This document shows, one piece after another, positions 14,601-26,954 of a stretch of DNA of 64,000 nt. Every line of letters begins with the position of its first letter. Position 1 is the stretch's first letter. Both the position numbers and the translations under genes were made by a program. This stretch comes from Turnera subulata (lineage: Eukaryota; Streptophyta; Magnoliopsida; Malpighiales; Passifloraceae). The notes beneath the pieces are model-generated. The model was not told the origin of the DNA. It did no database searches and saw nothing but the letters and a program-made list of their open reading frames with translations. Location of the stretch: the NCBI GenBank assembly GCA_028386065.3, contig JAKUCV010007264.1, positions 63,954-127,953 on the forward strand. The letters run 5' to 3'.

Positions 14601-16739
14601 GACTTGATACACATGTGTGCCAGTAAAGCTCCTGTATCATCAACTGACAAACCAACTCCCAGCTTTCTTAACTCGATAAGTGAGAACATCGAGTAACTAG
14701 TGGAAGCATCTTCTGGTTGTCTCCGGCTTAAGGCATCAGCTACCACATTAGCTTTTCCTGGGTGATACTCGATAGTACAGTCATAATCATTGAGTAACTC
14801 AACCCAACATCTTTGTCGTAGGTTAAGCTCCTTCTGAGTCATGATGTACATAAGACTCTTGTGATCGGTGAAAATCCGACACTTATCTCCAAACAAATAG
14901 TGTCTCCAAATCTTTAGAGCCAAGATCACAGCTGCCATCTCAAGATCATGCGTCGGATAATTCTTCTCGTGAGTCCTTAATTGCCTAGAGGCATAGGCAA
15001 TCCCCCGTCCTTCTTGCATCAGCACGGCTCCTAATCCAAGTCCCGATGCGTCACAAAACAATACATACTCAACACCAGGCTTCGGTACTGTCAAAACTGG
15101 TGTTGTGGTCAGCTTCTTCTTAAGCTCCTTAAAACTCTGCTGACATTCTGGGCTCTAAATAAATGCCTGTTCTTTCCTTATTAGCTTGGTCATGGGACTG
15201 GCTAACAAGGAAAAACCTTCAATGAACCTCTGATAATATCCTACAAGTCCAAGGAAGCTTCTGACTTCGGATACATTCTTAGGTGGTTCCCACTCCAACA
15301 CGGCCTTTACTTTGGCAGGGTCAACTTTTATTCCATCCCCGCCAACCACATGTCCAAGGAAAGAAATTTCTCCAAGCCAAAATTCACACTTGCTGAATTT
15401 GGTACAACTGCTTCTCCCGTAACCTCTGTAACACTATCCTCAAATGCTCTTCATGTTCCTCCTTGTTCTTGGAGTAAATGAGAATGTCGTCGATGAAGAC
15501 CACAACAAACTTATCCAAAAACTCATTCAAGACCAAGTGCATCAAGCACATGAACACTGTCGGTGCGTTGGTCAATCCGAACGGTACCACTGTGAACTCG
15601 AAATGACCATACCGTGTGCGGAAGGAAGTCTTCGGTATGTCCTTCTCAGCAATCTTGATCTGGTGATACCCAGACCGAAGATCAATCTTGGAAAACACAG
15701 TGGCTCCTTGTAACTGGTCAAACAAATCATCAATCCTAGGCAACGGGTATTTGTTCTTAATTGTCACCTTGTTTAGCTTGCGGCAGTCTACACACATCCG
15801 CAAGCTACCGCCATTCTTCTTGACAAACAGAATTGGTGCACCCCATGGTGAAGTACTGGGTCTGATGAAACCTTTTTCTAACAGCTCGTCCAACTGCTTC
15901 TTCAGCTCCTGAAGCTCTGTTGGTGCCATCCTGTATGGAGCCATCGATATGGGTGTGACTCCTGGCATCAGGTCGATGGTATACTCAACCTCTCTGTCAG
16001 GTGGCAAACCTGGCAAATCATCTGGGAAGACATCAGGGAACTCCTTCACTACTGATATACCTCCCGGGGTAGGATCCCGTGTATCTACACTTGTGATGTG
16101 GTTCAACAAAACATCTGGACCATGCGACTTCGCTCCAGAATCCTGCATAGCAGATATGCTACACGTGGTAGCAGCTCTCCTAATACCGGTTACCAAAACT
16201 TGTCGTCCATTATCGGAAGTCAGCAGCACTTCCTTAGTCCGAAAATTCACCAGGGCATTATATCTTGACAACCAATCCATCCCTAGGATTATGTCGAATC
16301 CTCCCATGTTCATCACAACCAAGCGAGCTAAGAAAACCTCATCATCATAAGAAAGGAGAACATCCTTGCACACTTGTGTTAATCTCACCACTATGCCCGC
16401 GGGTAATCTAACCCTCAACGGACTTGCTAAACTCTCTTCCTTACAGCTATGTTGTATGGCAAAACTCTGAGCGATAAAAGAATGTGTGGAACCAGGATCA
16501 ATCAAAGTGTATGCAATACTACCAAAAGCTGTAAAGGTACCTGCAATGACATCAGCATTCTCGGGATCATCCTCAGCCGTGGTCACAAATGCCCTCGGAG
16601 CGACTACACTCTGGTTCATAGTTGACTGTGTCCGAGTAGGAGCAGCTCCACGTCCACGGCCTCGGCCAACTCCAGAACCACTAGGTACACTGGCCACTGA
16701 TGCTTGTACGGTTTGAGCAGGAACAGGAACTCCGGATCT
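14432..16739 (-). pseudogene. gypsy protease, reverse transcriptase and RNase H, frameshifted
   Basis: The protease active site reads [10 protein letters not shown] near 16510-16478, so the Asp and Gly remain but the usual S/T between them is Pro. RT follows with [22 protein letters not shown] and the catalytic box [10 protein letters not shown] (about 15510-15460). The frame changes near 15384-15350, after which 15349-15155 has the RT thumb region ([12 protein letters not shown]). RNase H (15094-14432) has [13 protein letters not shown] and DHKSLMYI and ends around ADALSRR. Family order and spacing are normal. At least one frameshift and one stop prevent a full-length product. Confidence 0.9.
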
Positions 16740-17640
16740 TCCCAACCTAGGACACGAACTCCGATAGTGCCCAACTTCATTGCACTCAAAGCACCTCACC
16801 TTAGACAGAGGAGGTCTAGGGCGAGTGTCTCCGGACGAGGTCCCTCCAGACTAGGTCCATGAACTCCCACGATTGTTATTATAGCCTCGACCCTGGGACA
16901 CTGGCATGGATTGAGTCTGTCCATACCCTGACCTATTACCGGCATTCTGGAACCTCTTGTTCTGATTCCCAGCATTCTGTGCAAATTTCCTCTTCCGGAC
17001 TTCTTCCTTCTCTCTCTCGTTCCCCATCCAGATAACTTCTGCTCGAAGGGCGTCCTCAAGCATATCCTGATAAGTCTCATAAACTTTGCATCCCATGACT
17101 GTCTGGATGCAGGATCGCAAACCATCCCAGAAACGCTTGCATCTAGCCTCTGGTGTGAACACATACTCCGATGCATAGATGGACAAACGATCAAACTGGA
17201 TCTCATAGTCATTCACCGACTGTCCGATTCACTGTCGCAGACTCAGGAATTCTCGCTTGAGCTGGTCCTGGTAAACATCGGTAACAAACTTCCTCCTGAA
17301 CATCTCAGTGAACTGTGCCCAAGGCATGGTGACTGGTTTCGCCATGTCACGTGTTGCTGAATCCCACCAATCAACAACAACATTGCGGAACATGGATGCA
17401 ACATACCTAGCCCACCTGTCTTCTGTGCATCTCAGCTTCAACATCACTCGGTGAGCTTGACGGAGCCATTCGTCAGCTGCCTGTGGGTTAGTAACCCCTG
17501 TAAAAGCATCAAGACCTAACTTAGACAGCTTGGTGTAAATAGGATCCTCAACAGGCCCCTGATTCTCCTGTTCACGGGCTTCTCGGGCCTCTAAACGAGC
17601 ATCCCTGGCTTCTTGACGCTACAGAATCTGCCATGGTATG
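16740..17640 (-). pseudogene. gypsy gag with CCHC zinc knuckle, interrupted by stops
   Basis: The frame 17640-16740 carries a gag core around WWDSATRDM and a CX2CX4HX4C knuckle ([14 protein letters not shown] at about 16793-16752). Gag packages the element RNA. It is continuous in one frame with the protease-RT ORF but has in-frame stops near 17226-17228 and 16848-16850. The start is unclear: an ATG at about 17634 leads quickly to a stop in its own frame. Confidence 0.82.
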
Positions 17641-17881
17641 CATGATTTGTGTTGTGTCGCCCGGTACTACCGCGGGTACTTGTCCACCCACGACCGGTTG
17701 CGGCTGATCGACCGATACTTGATCATCCTCCAAACGCTACTCAGCATGCTGGTTTCCTCCCACTGGATCCATTCGTACCTATATGAGAATGTATGCATGC
17801 ATGTTATGACAAGGAAGTAACTAGATTATGCACATATAGGCAACAAACAAGCACAATTATCACCCTAAGGACCTACTGCCT

Positions 17882-17893
17882 GCTCCGCTACCA
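17882..17893 (-). other. primer-binding-site-like motif of the gypsy element
   Basis: The minus strand reads TGGTAGCGGAGC three bases inside the 5' LTR border. The position is right for a tRNA primer site. The sequence differs from the common plant TGGTATCAGAGC, and the same 12-mer recurs at 39111 and 53937. Confidence 0.6.
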
Positions 17894-17896
17894 AAA

Positions 17897-20800
17897 CGAA
17901 GCGCCCCGACCCGTATTTACCGTACACAGTAAACACGTACCAGAACTATTCTTATTACAGTAGCAGACAGTACATACATTATAAAATACAATACAAGCAA
18001 TCTCAAATACAACATCCGTCACCCGATCACGGGGACCATTATTCAAACCACAACGGCAGTAGCAGAAACATATAATACAAGATACATCAACATATAAAAT
18101 ATCAACAGCGGAAGACTTAGAATGAGATGCAGCGGAGGTATGGATCCGGGGTTTGGTGGAGTAGAAACAGCAGCTGGCCGAACCACGTACCTGTACTACG
18201 AGCAACTCATCCTACGGGATGAAACCCCGCAGGCGAGGGGTGAGTCCGAAGTGCTCACCGTCGAAGGATAAACAGTAATATGCAGGCAACACAATACTTT
18301 CGAAGTAAAATTCCAGCAAAAGACATAACAAGAAACAACTAGTAAAATAACTGAGCCAAGACCAAAAGAATGCTTAATTATTATCATTTTTATCTTTCGG
18401 GGCCCTGTCACTGGACAAGCTAGGGGTCAGACCTGGTTATTAACATGTTCCGAGTGCTAGATCAATCCAGGGATCGACATCCCAAAAATATAGAACCCAG
18501 GGATAGACATCCCAAAAATATAATAACGGGATAGACATCCCAAGAATAGACATGCTTAACACAAGTAACCCAGATCATAGCCACCACAAAAATAGTCTCT
18601 AACCAACTAGTTGTACCACTACTTTCCTAGTGACAAATAAGTCGTCAACACAACTTCCAATTATCCAATTATCTCATCATATCGGTAAATTCACAATCAA
18701 CAAATCAACAATAACAACATTAATACCACAATCAAACTCAATTGGCTCAGCAGTTCAATCAGGCAAATAATCACAGAAAAACAAATACAGTATCATGTGC
18801 AGCATACTAAAGGTTATCCATCCTCACCTTAGCCGATTTCCCTACTCCTGAAAGTCCTCAAATTGTCCCGGCTCCGGTTCCACGGGATACTGTTCGTTAT
18901 CGACTCCTAAATAGCAAACAATGGCATATATTCACATAAGATACACATAAATGCAAATGATGCTATACCGTAAAATAAAACCTAAACTGGTTCGTCTACG
19001 TCGCGGTAAAACCCCGTTATCATTATCATTCACCATTTATTATTCCTGTGTCTAAATACCATACTGTATTTACTCGGTTATTATTCCGGCATATGCTTTG
19101 TTAATACCCTTTCCTTATTTATTTTATAAGTCTGCACTTCCCAAAATAATTATTATTGACTAAATGCATATTCCTAAAATAATATTGTGTCAAGGGACTT
19201 GTTTCATTTATCCTTATAAATATAATTATATACCATGTATATACTTTTCTGCCGTATTTTTCCAAAGTATATACTTATCATAAAATATTTTCTCAAATGC
19301 TATTGTACGTATATATCTCTTCTTAAAAGTAATTATTATAACGTATTTCAAAGGTATTTATCATATAATATTTTCCGGTATAACATTTACATCCTATATA
19401 TCCTTAAGAAAGTTTATCACAATTTAATAATTATGTTATAATTATCATATGAGGGTAATTATTCTCTTTTACTTCACAAAATTATAACCATATACTACCC
19501 TTTTCATTATTTTCAGAAAAAAAAATTATATCTGTGATATGTTTGTTTTTTATAATTCCAAAATTATATATGCCTCTATTTTTATTTTTATTATCATTAC
19601 TATTTTTTTTAATTATTTCGGACTGGGCCAAGGTCCAAGCCCAAGCCCAGTGTGCTTAAACCCAATTCCTAGCCCAGATCAAATCCATCCCAACTCACAC
19701 CAAGCCCAACGCCTAAAACCCAAAACCCAAGCCCATAACTCTTCAGGCCGGGTTAACCCGCGACCCGCTTCATGACCCATCCGGGTCAAAGTCCCCACAA
19801 CTGATCTGCTCACCTCGGGGTTGACGGCGGCGGCGCGAGCAGGTGCAGGCGAAGGCGAGGGCGGCGACAAGCGGAACGGCGGCGTAAGGAGAGATAGACG
19901 CCGCGGCTGCTGGTGTGCGACTCGGTCGTCTCCGGTTGCGGGTCTGTAACGCCCCCAATTTCGTTAATCGATTTTTTCGGAATTTTCAAAATTTTCCGGG
20001 AGTCTTTGGTTATGAAATTATTGTTATAATCAATTTATTCTCTTTGAAAATATTATTTTTACTTTTAGAATTTATCCTTATTCGGGTTGTTTGGGAACAA
20101 TTGGAGTTTCGGGGTGAAATATGGAGTTTATCGTAGTTTCACCAAAACTACGTCGTTTTGGACTAAAGTAAGGGAAAAAAAACCTAATACTATGCGTGCG
20201 TTGACCAGGGGAGTTGGCCGCGCCTTAGACCAAAACGACGTCGTTTTGGTCTAGGCTGGCCAACCCTAACCTTTCTCCTCTTTCTTTTCTCTCTCTCTCT
20301 TTTCTTTTTCTTCTCTTCCGCGCCGTCACTCTCCCACGAGCTCTCTCTTTCCCCCATGTTTCCCTTCCTGTTTTCTCTCCCAAGATCTTTTCCCCAAACG
20401 GTCACCAAAACCCCGCAATTCAATTCTCTCTTTACTTTCCTTCACAGAACCCAACATCCCCTTCCGTTCTCTTTTCAAGTCGCCGCCACCTGGGTCACGA
20501 GTCGCCGCTGTGACGAACAAGGAGGAGGTGTCGGGGGTTTGTCACCCGCGCTAGGACTGGTTCGCGACGGGCGTGGCTCGGGTTGGGCTCGTCAATGGCG
20601 GTGTGTGAGGATGTTGTTGGTGTTCGGTTGGTGGCCGGCAATGACTGCGTTGCTGGGTGAGTTCCGTTTCCTTTTCTCCTTCCATCTCGGATTTCCTCCT
20701 CTCTTGTTTATGTTTAAACTCGAGCTTTCTTCTATCGGGTAAGGCCGATGCTACTTTCCTTTCATCTTTCCCTCCCTTGCTCTATCTGACTTCTTTCTCT

Positions 20801-23800
20801 CTTTGTGGTTGATAATTAAACACGATTTAATAGACTTGTGTTAATGACGAGTTCGTGTAATATGCTGATGGACGATGCATGTGGACCTGGTGTTGATACT
20901 CTGCAAAATCCGATTGTATGCTGAGGGTTGTAGGCTCGGTGTTCTGCTTCAGTTGTTAGAATTAGTGGACGATTCTGGTGGGTAAGTGTTCTAACAACCC
21001 TCCTTATATATATATATATATTTTTTTTTCCTTTGAGCCTTGCTGTTAGGGTCGTTTAGAGTTTGAACGGTGTGTGTGGTCTCGGGTTTTATCTTATTTG
21101 TCATTTATGGCTTTGATTGTACCCACTAAGCTATCAATCGACTGAGGAATAATTAAATAATGATACTTCGGTCTCCACTGTGCTTAAATCTTGAAACAAC
21201 AAAAAACATTAGTGTTGCAAACTGCATATCTTGGGAGTTTAGTGCGCTAAACATGGCCTATATGATTTTTCTTTCTGGAAATGCATTCTGATCAACTCAT
21301 CATGTTTATGCGCACTCTTGATGCTAAAACATTGACAGCTAGCAACTAATTGTGAGTTGGCAGTTCAAGTGCCTTTAACCTGTTTTCAAAGCGTGACAAC
21401 AAATCAAAATATTTATTCCAATCAGATAGGCTTGTCATGGAGTTTTACGCCATGAAACCTTGATTTACACGCATTGACTTCTTTGGCATTGATAATAAGA
21501 TTTTCACTTTGAGGCTGTGGCTTGTACGCCTGGAAATTCTTTGAACTTGATTTATCAGTTTATAAATGGTCTTTAATTCTCTTAAGACTATGAGCTTAGA
21601 CCCTGACTTTGGGCTTAGGCCAATAATTGGTATGGCTTTATGCCCATGTGTGTTTTGGAGATTATAGATAATGCACTCTAGGCCCAATTGTTTCCAATCG
21701 GATTTAAGTTAAGTATAGAATTCTGGAGTTTGGGTTTAGACCTTGATCTTCTGGTAACAGACTTAGTGTTGCGGGTTAAACTCGAGATTATACCGTTGGC
21801 ATGTCTTTATTGTATTTGTTAAGAATAAGCATCTTATATGATGTGTACGTTCGTAGGATGTTACGGACATAGGAATGTCGGGGCGGAACGAGGCTTCGGG
21901 TCTCGAGGCAATTAATATGGCCTAGGTGAGGACTTATAAACCTTTGTATGCATTACTACCTACAATACTCGGTTAATTAACATGATATGCAAAGTGGTAA
22001 TATTTGTTTGGCACTGAATGCTGTATGTGTGTATACCTGTTGTGCTGATGTTGCTATTTGCAAAGTGTATTATATTGATGATACCTATGATGTGGTGTGC
22101 CTGATTATGTGACCTGTTGTCCGATGTGAATCGTGTGCCTGTGTGATAAGACATGCCAGTTGGGCATGATTTGTTTGATATGATTAAATAATATGAGATA
22201 TGATTCTGTGGTTCGTGTGGTGACTTGAGGCTGGAGGCCCGGATTTCAGAATAAGATATTAAATCCACACAACCTGTTTGATAATAACATATGGCAAAAC
22301 TCTTTATACATAATTGAGAATGACAAATTATAATAATTCTACTGTGGGGCTGTTGACCGGTTGGTTCGAGCGGGAAGTGATACCCCTCGGGATTGCATGC
22401 GGGATAGCATGGTATATGCGGTTTGGCATATGGGTCTGTGATGACCGGTTCTAGCTCCCTCTTTCTATCTCCCCATTTCTACCTCCCTCTTTCTCTCTGT
22501 CTGTCTCTCTCTCTCACTGATTATATTGGGCCTTGCCCTGTTTATATTGGGCTTATGCCCTGGTTGTCTCATGAGACGAGACCGAGCTCGACGCACACAG
22601 TAGAGGGCCCTAATAAAACATTCAACCCTAATAACAATAAAGTATAATGATAATTAAGTGATTAAAGATCAGTGTTGGTTTGAAGTCTGGTGATGACTTG
22701 TATTGTTCATTGTGACTTGTTTGTGGATTGTGGTTGCTGTTGCCTGATGCTGGTGTGCTTGTAGTTGAATTGTATTTGTATACACTGGTTTATTTGTTTG
22801 TGGTGAGACAGTGGTTGGTCTCACCCCCCTCACAGTCTTTTACAAGTTAACTGCTCATGGAGCAGTGGTGCATATCAGCAGGTGGCGGTGCTTTTCTCCT
22901 CGGGTCGGATCCATAGGGTTCATTGCATGCATGTTGCTATGTATTTTTGTCTTCCGCTGCGTACTTGATTCTATTGTATTATTTATTATTTGATTGAATG
23001 TTGATCTTGTTGTTGATACCGTATCCCAGGTAGAAGGGCATTTGGGTCACTTCTCATGTTGTAATTAATTTAATGGGTTATTTGGGATACGGGTGTTTAG
23101 TTGATGGTTTTTTCGTGTCCCGGGAATGATAAGGGTAATTTGGTCATTTTATATTTAAATTCTATTTTATATTATAAATTGGGACACGGGCGTTTCAGGG
23201 TCGCCGTGCGTGGAGAGGAGAACGGGCTGCAGGGGTCGATGGTGACGACGACTCCAGGCGGCGGCGAAGCGAGAGAAAGGAAGGAGGAGACGACGGCTAT
23301 CCTTTGCCTGCCCCGGCTGGTCGACGCGGTGCGGAAAGAGGAGGAAGATGGTAGCTGGTGTGATGGCGTGGGTGATGCTGGCGGCGGTCGATGGTGGCGG
23401 AAGTGACGGGTTGTTGTGTTTTTGGTTTTTTTTTCTTTTTATATTTATGTAATACTAGTAATATTATAGTGTAATTAACATCTGGGCAGGGATTTTTTGT
23501 GCAGAGGGAAAAATGGATAGAAGGTGGGTGTCTAGGTTTTGCTTGCAGAAGCAAAGCAGAGGTAAGTTTTTTTTATTTTTTGCAGCCAGAGGAAGGACAC
23601 AAGCGTGGAAGTTGCAAAGAAGTTTCAAGGAGGCTTCAGGCTGAAAAAGTGTGAGGAGGAAGAATTTGATTGTCTTGCTGGAGAAGGAGAAGATTCCCGG
23701 GTGAAGCTTCATGGTGAAGAGGAAGCTTCGTGCAGCAGGGGAAAAAAGTGGTGCAAGTGTGTTACACACACTCAAGCGGGTATCGTCCGGACCAGCAAAT

Positions 23801-24063
23801 AACTAAAGTACCCTTATTACTTTATTTCTGGTCTGTTCTTTCGAGGTTAAAGCTGTCTTTCCTTGAAATTCCTGGACCCGAAAAATACCAACTCTGGTCC
23901 GTAAAGTCCGCAGAAAAATCTAAAACGTGGGGTAAGGGTCGGTTTCGAAATCTGATGAATAGTTTACCCTGAAATAATTACCCAAGATTATTTTCATTAG
24001 GTAAATTACTGTACAAGCTTTTACAGTCTCGGTAAAAACATAAATTTTACCCGGGCCGTTACA
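17897..24063 (-). repeat. gypsy 5' LTR, interrupted by a solo LTR
   Basis: The two parts, 17897-19944 and 23198-24063, align end to end with the 3' LTR at 10227-13133. The break falls at GGGTC, which is duplicated at 19940-19944 and 23198-23202. At the inner border the LTR reads CGAAGCG where the 3' LTR has TGAAGCG, so the terminal base has mutated. Confidence 0.92.
19945..23197 (+). mobile_element. solo LTR (3253 bp), TSD GGGTC, TGTAACGCCC family
   Basis: It starts TGTAACGCCCCC and ends GGGCGTTTCA, with GGGTC on both sides. No primer site, polypurine tract or protein domain lies between. It is homologous to 56336..59570. It has paired ACGT-centred palindromes (20142-20161, 20226-20253), then a CT-rich stretch (about 20262-20345), a GC-richer block and a GTGAGT donor-like site at 20657. 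Near its 3' end a perfect 8-bp-stem hairpin lies at 22802-22825. The large TGTAAC-type LTR suggests a gypsy chromovirus relative, but with no coding region this is inferred. Confidence 0.9.
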
Positions 24064-25827
24064 GAACCTGAAGTTCAAAAGATGATTCATTTGCAAAAGA
24101 TTAATAAGTCAATTGCCAGACATATTTTTGAAAAATGTGACCAAATCTTATATACCAGCTGCAGATGCTCCTATTCAAATTGATGTTCCTGAAGAATAAT
24201 TAATGTATGCAAATGAATCTAAAGTACGCCAGAAACGTAGAATATACTCGGTTCCAAAAGAAAAAAAATTCTCGATAGAGAAAAAGGAGAAAAGAGATAA
24301 GATGGCCCAGTGAGAAAATAAGGCCTCCAGTAAAGGTTCATATTAAAAGTCTTCAAGAAGAGGAAAATCCCCCAGAAGAGGTTTCTGACACAATTGATAA
24401 AGTTCCAGAAGTAACTCAGGTACCTGAAATAAATGAAAACGACGAGATCTCGATTAATTATTCAGTGTCAGGAATAAGATGGAACTGACGTGAAATAACC
24501 GTCGACGGAATATTTATTTTATATAGTGCCAAATATTATGAAAGAAAATGAGGATCATGAACCTACACCTATTGATGAATGTAGGCGCAGATTGATTGGC
24601 CAAAATAGAGAAATATAATTAAGGCTGTGTTAGACTTGCTTGTAAAGCGAGAAATTTTCGGACCTGTAGTCCGTACACCAGATGGTGTAAAATTGGTCGG
24701 TCATAAAATGGGTATTTTTGCGGACAAGGAAATAAATAGTGAGATACAAAGCACGGTTTGTAGCACAAAGTTTTACCCAAACGACCTGGTATTAATTGTA
24801 AGAAGATATACTCCCCTGTGGTGGATGCAATTATTTTTAATAAGTCTGACATTATATGAAAAAAATTAGAAATGCATCTAATGGATGCTATTACAGCCTA
24901 TTTTTACGGATCCATAAGTCATGACATATGTGTGAGAATCCCTGAAGGATTCAAGTTGCTTGAAGCAAGTAATTCCCGGAAATATACAAAATCAAGCTAA
25001 ATTGATCTTTACATGGTTTAAACCAATTTTGGGTATGTATAGTATAAAGTACATGCACGAATTTATTATGTTGATGATTCATATCTATATGTGAACTTCC
25101 ATTTTTGTGATTGAAATATTATTGGAACTCCTGAAGAAGCTTCCGAATGCCGTGCTATGTTTTGAGATGAAAAATCTCATAAAGGAATTAGATTGGTCCA
25201 GAAGTACCCTATCAAAGTGCAATTTATTTTACTAGCAATATAAAGCCCGAAGCTTTGCCACAAACTTGCTAGCAAAATATCACTTTGCTCTAATTTTTCA
25301 TAAAGCCTGAAGCTCTCCTTTATCTTGGGGTATAATGGACATATAATTATTTTAACTTTATAAGTCCAAGAAGAATACAGTTTGTTTTGTAGATGCAGGT
25401 CATATATTTAATTCACATAAAGCGCAAAAGCAGATACCTGAAGTATCATGGCAAGCACGAAACGTTACCAATAATGTAGAAGTTGTTGTTATACACAAAG
25501 CTAGTCAAGAATGTGCTTAGCTAAGTTCGAAGATGTTGCATACTCAAGATTCATATGGATAAGATAGCGAGGAAGATGCTCCAACAACAAATTATGAAGA
25601 AAATACTGTCTACATTACAAATGTCACTAAAGGTTGACAAAGAAGATTGGCATGCGACGACATCATGATATCAAGAGAGGCCAAGATGAGGGGGAGTAGA
25701 ATACGCACTGCACTCTTTTTTCCTTCACCAAGTTTTTATCCCACTGGGTTTTTCTTGGTAAGGTTTTTAATGAGGCAGTTCTCCCTAAGCGTATTTTACC
25801 CAATACAAAGTGACATCCAAGGAGGAG
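24064..25827 (+). pseudogene. copia reverse transcriptase and RNase H remnant
   Basis: The copia polyprotein resumes here after the gypsy insertion. Pieces in order are the post-integrase linker (EPEVQKMIHLQK at about 24064-24105), an RT start near 24640-24700 (FGPVVRTPDGVK), YSPVVDA near 24805, and YGSISHDICVRIPEGF (about 24900-24955). RNase H pieces follow, including FVDAGHIFNSHKA near 25390-25430. The 3' end leads to the polypurine tract at 25819-25827. Many stops and shifts, and the deletion of the RT catalytic region, make it non-functional. Confidence 0.8.
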
Positions 25828-26012
25828 TGTTAAAAAAATATGATATCACTGTAGATGTCACTATTACACATACCTATTCTGCTATATATTTTGTACAAAG
25901 AACACTAAAATTGAATGGGAAAATACAGAGCTCAAACTGCTCTTCCTCCTCATCTTCTTCTTCCTCCTCTTCAACTTCATCTTCCTTAATATTATACACT
26001 CTATTTTTAACA
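25828..26012 (+). repeat. copia 3' LTR (185 bp)
   Basis: It begins TGTTAAAAAAATATG directly after the purine tract and ends TTTTTAACA, followed by TAAAT. It matches the 5' LTR closely apart from one short indel and a few substitutions. Confidence 0.9.
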
Positions 26013-26017
26013 TAAAT

Positions 26018-26769
26018 TGATTTTATAGTTTAAAATGAAAAGATTGTTGTCCCCGGCACCCTGTATCTTTATATTGTACATGAAATTTTTATTGAATTGT
26101 AAAAATGACACTGTAACACTGTTAATCTTTTTTTTTTTGGTGAAAACCTGTTAAAACTTATTTTGTGTGTAGGATCAGATATATGATAATTATAAGACTT
26201 GAGTAAGATGTTTATTTGTCTTCTTTGGAAACAAAATAAATAAAAATTAAGGAAAAGGAAAAACCGTGACAGGGTCAAAATGAATCCGAAGACCTTCACA
26301 GTTCACTCACCTGACTGTCGCTCTTACGAGGTGTATGTCCCCTCGTACCTTGATGAATTTCTTATATATCAAATGGGCACTATTAGTGGGTCTAATTTCT
26401 TTTTTGTTTTTCTTACTCTGTCCCCTAAAACAAATCATTTTCAAGAAAAATTCGCATTGGTTCCTTAATCATTATCATATGAAGAATGTTCATTTCAATC
26501 GCTATTAATGTGAACTATTGTACTCTGACATGATCCGGTTAGAAATTATATAGATTTTCTTTCTTTATGTATGTATGTGGGTACTAGCTATATATTTAAA
26601 ATTCAAGTTTGAGATCAGTTTCATTTTTCTTTCTCTTACCTGAGGAACTTGAAAAAAATAATTGCTCAAGAATCTTTCCTGAGAACTTTGACAGCTTGGA
26701 ATGTTTTACGTGCATGGTGATTCATATGGACTATCATGTGAAGTACGTGTATTATATATGAATCATGAA
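26018..26769. other. intergenic DNA, nothing recognised
   Basis: Moderately AT-rich DNA with only short ORFs. No domain, repeat boundary or RNA gene was recognised. Confidence 0.45.
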
Positions 26770-26788
26770 TTATTTGCAAGGAGCAATC

Positions 26789-26934
26789 TTTTTTTTTCCA
26801 TACAACTTTTTCCCGACTAATCTAGATTCGACCCGGGTAGTCTCCAAATGAGGATTTTCTGTATATACGAGGACTCGAACCCGAGATTTCGCTTAAACGG
26901 AACCAAATCATTTACCATGTGGACCAACCCCAAA
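26789..26934 (-). mobile_element. tRNA-derived SINE, inner copy of a head-to-tail pair
   Basis: On the minus strand it has a box-A-like TGGTCCACATGG and a good box B, GGTTCGAGTCC, spaced as in a tRNA pol III promoter, and it ends in an A run (26789-26797). Flanking copies of TTTGCAAGGAGYAATC lie at 26770-26788 and 26935-26954, a target duplication of about 19 bp. The 146-bp length fits a plant SINE. Confidence 0.78.
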
Positions 26935-26954
26935 TTAGTTTGCAAGGAGTAATC

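Larger units (their letters stand above)
10227..24063 (-). mobile_element. Ty3-gypsy chromovirus (Tekay/Del-like), nested in the copia element
   Basis: GAACC lies at 10222-10226 and 24064-24068. The minus-strand element starts TGTAACGGCCCGGG at 24063 and ends CTTCA at 10227. LTRs are 10227..13133 (2907 bp) and 17897..24063; the latter is about 2909 bp once its own nested insert is removed. A polypurine tract (TTTAAGGGGGG) precedes the 3' LTR. The domain order is gag, zinc knuckle, protease, RT, RNase H, integrase, chromodomain, which defines a chromovirus. Sampled LTR stretches differ by roughly 2-4% by eye, so the insertion is not recent. The polyprotein has several stops and frame changes. 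Confidence 0.95.
6263..26012 (+). mobile_element. degenerate full-length Ty1-copia retrotransposon, split by a nested gypsy element
   Basis: TAAAT flanks the unit at 6258-6262 and 26013-26017. Short LTRs lie at 6263..6429 and 25828..26012, both starting TGTT and ending TTTTTAACA. Without the insert at 10227..24063 (plus its duplicated GAACC) the element is about 5.9 kb, a normal copia size. Integrase remnants precede the break, reverse transcriptase and RNase H remnants follow it, and a polypurine tract (AAGGAGGAG) precedes the 3' LTR. Order IN-RT-RH is that of Ty1-copia; the protein remnants most resemble the plant Ivana/Oryco type. Every coding segment is full of stops and frameshifts. Confidence 0.9.
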
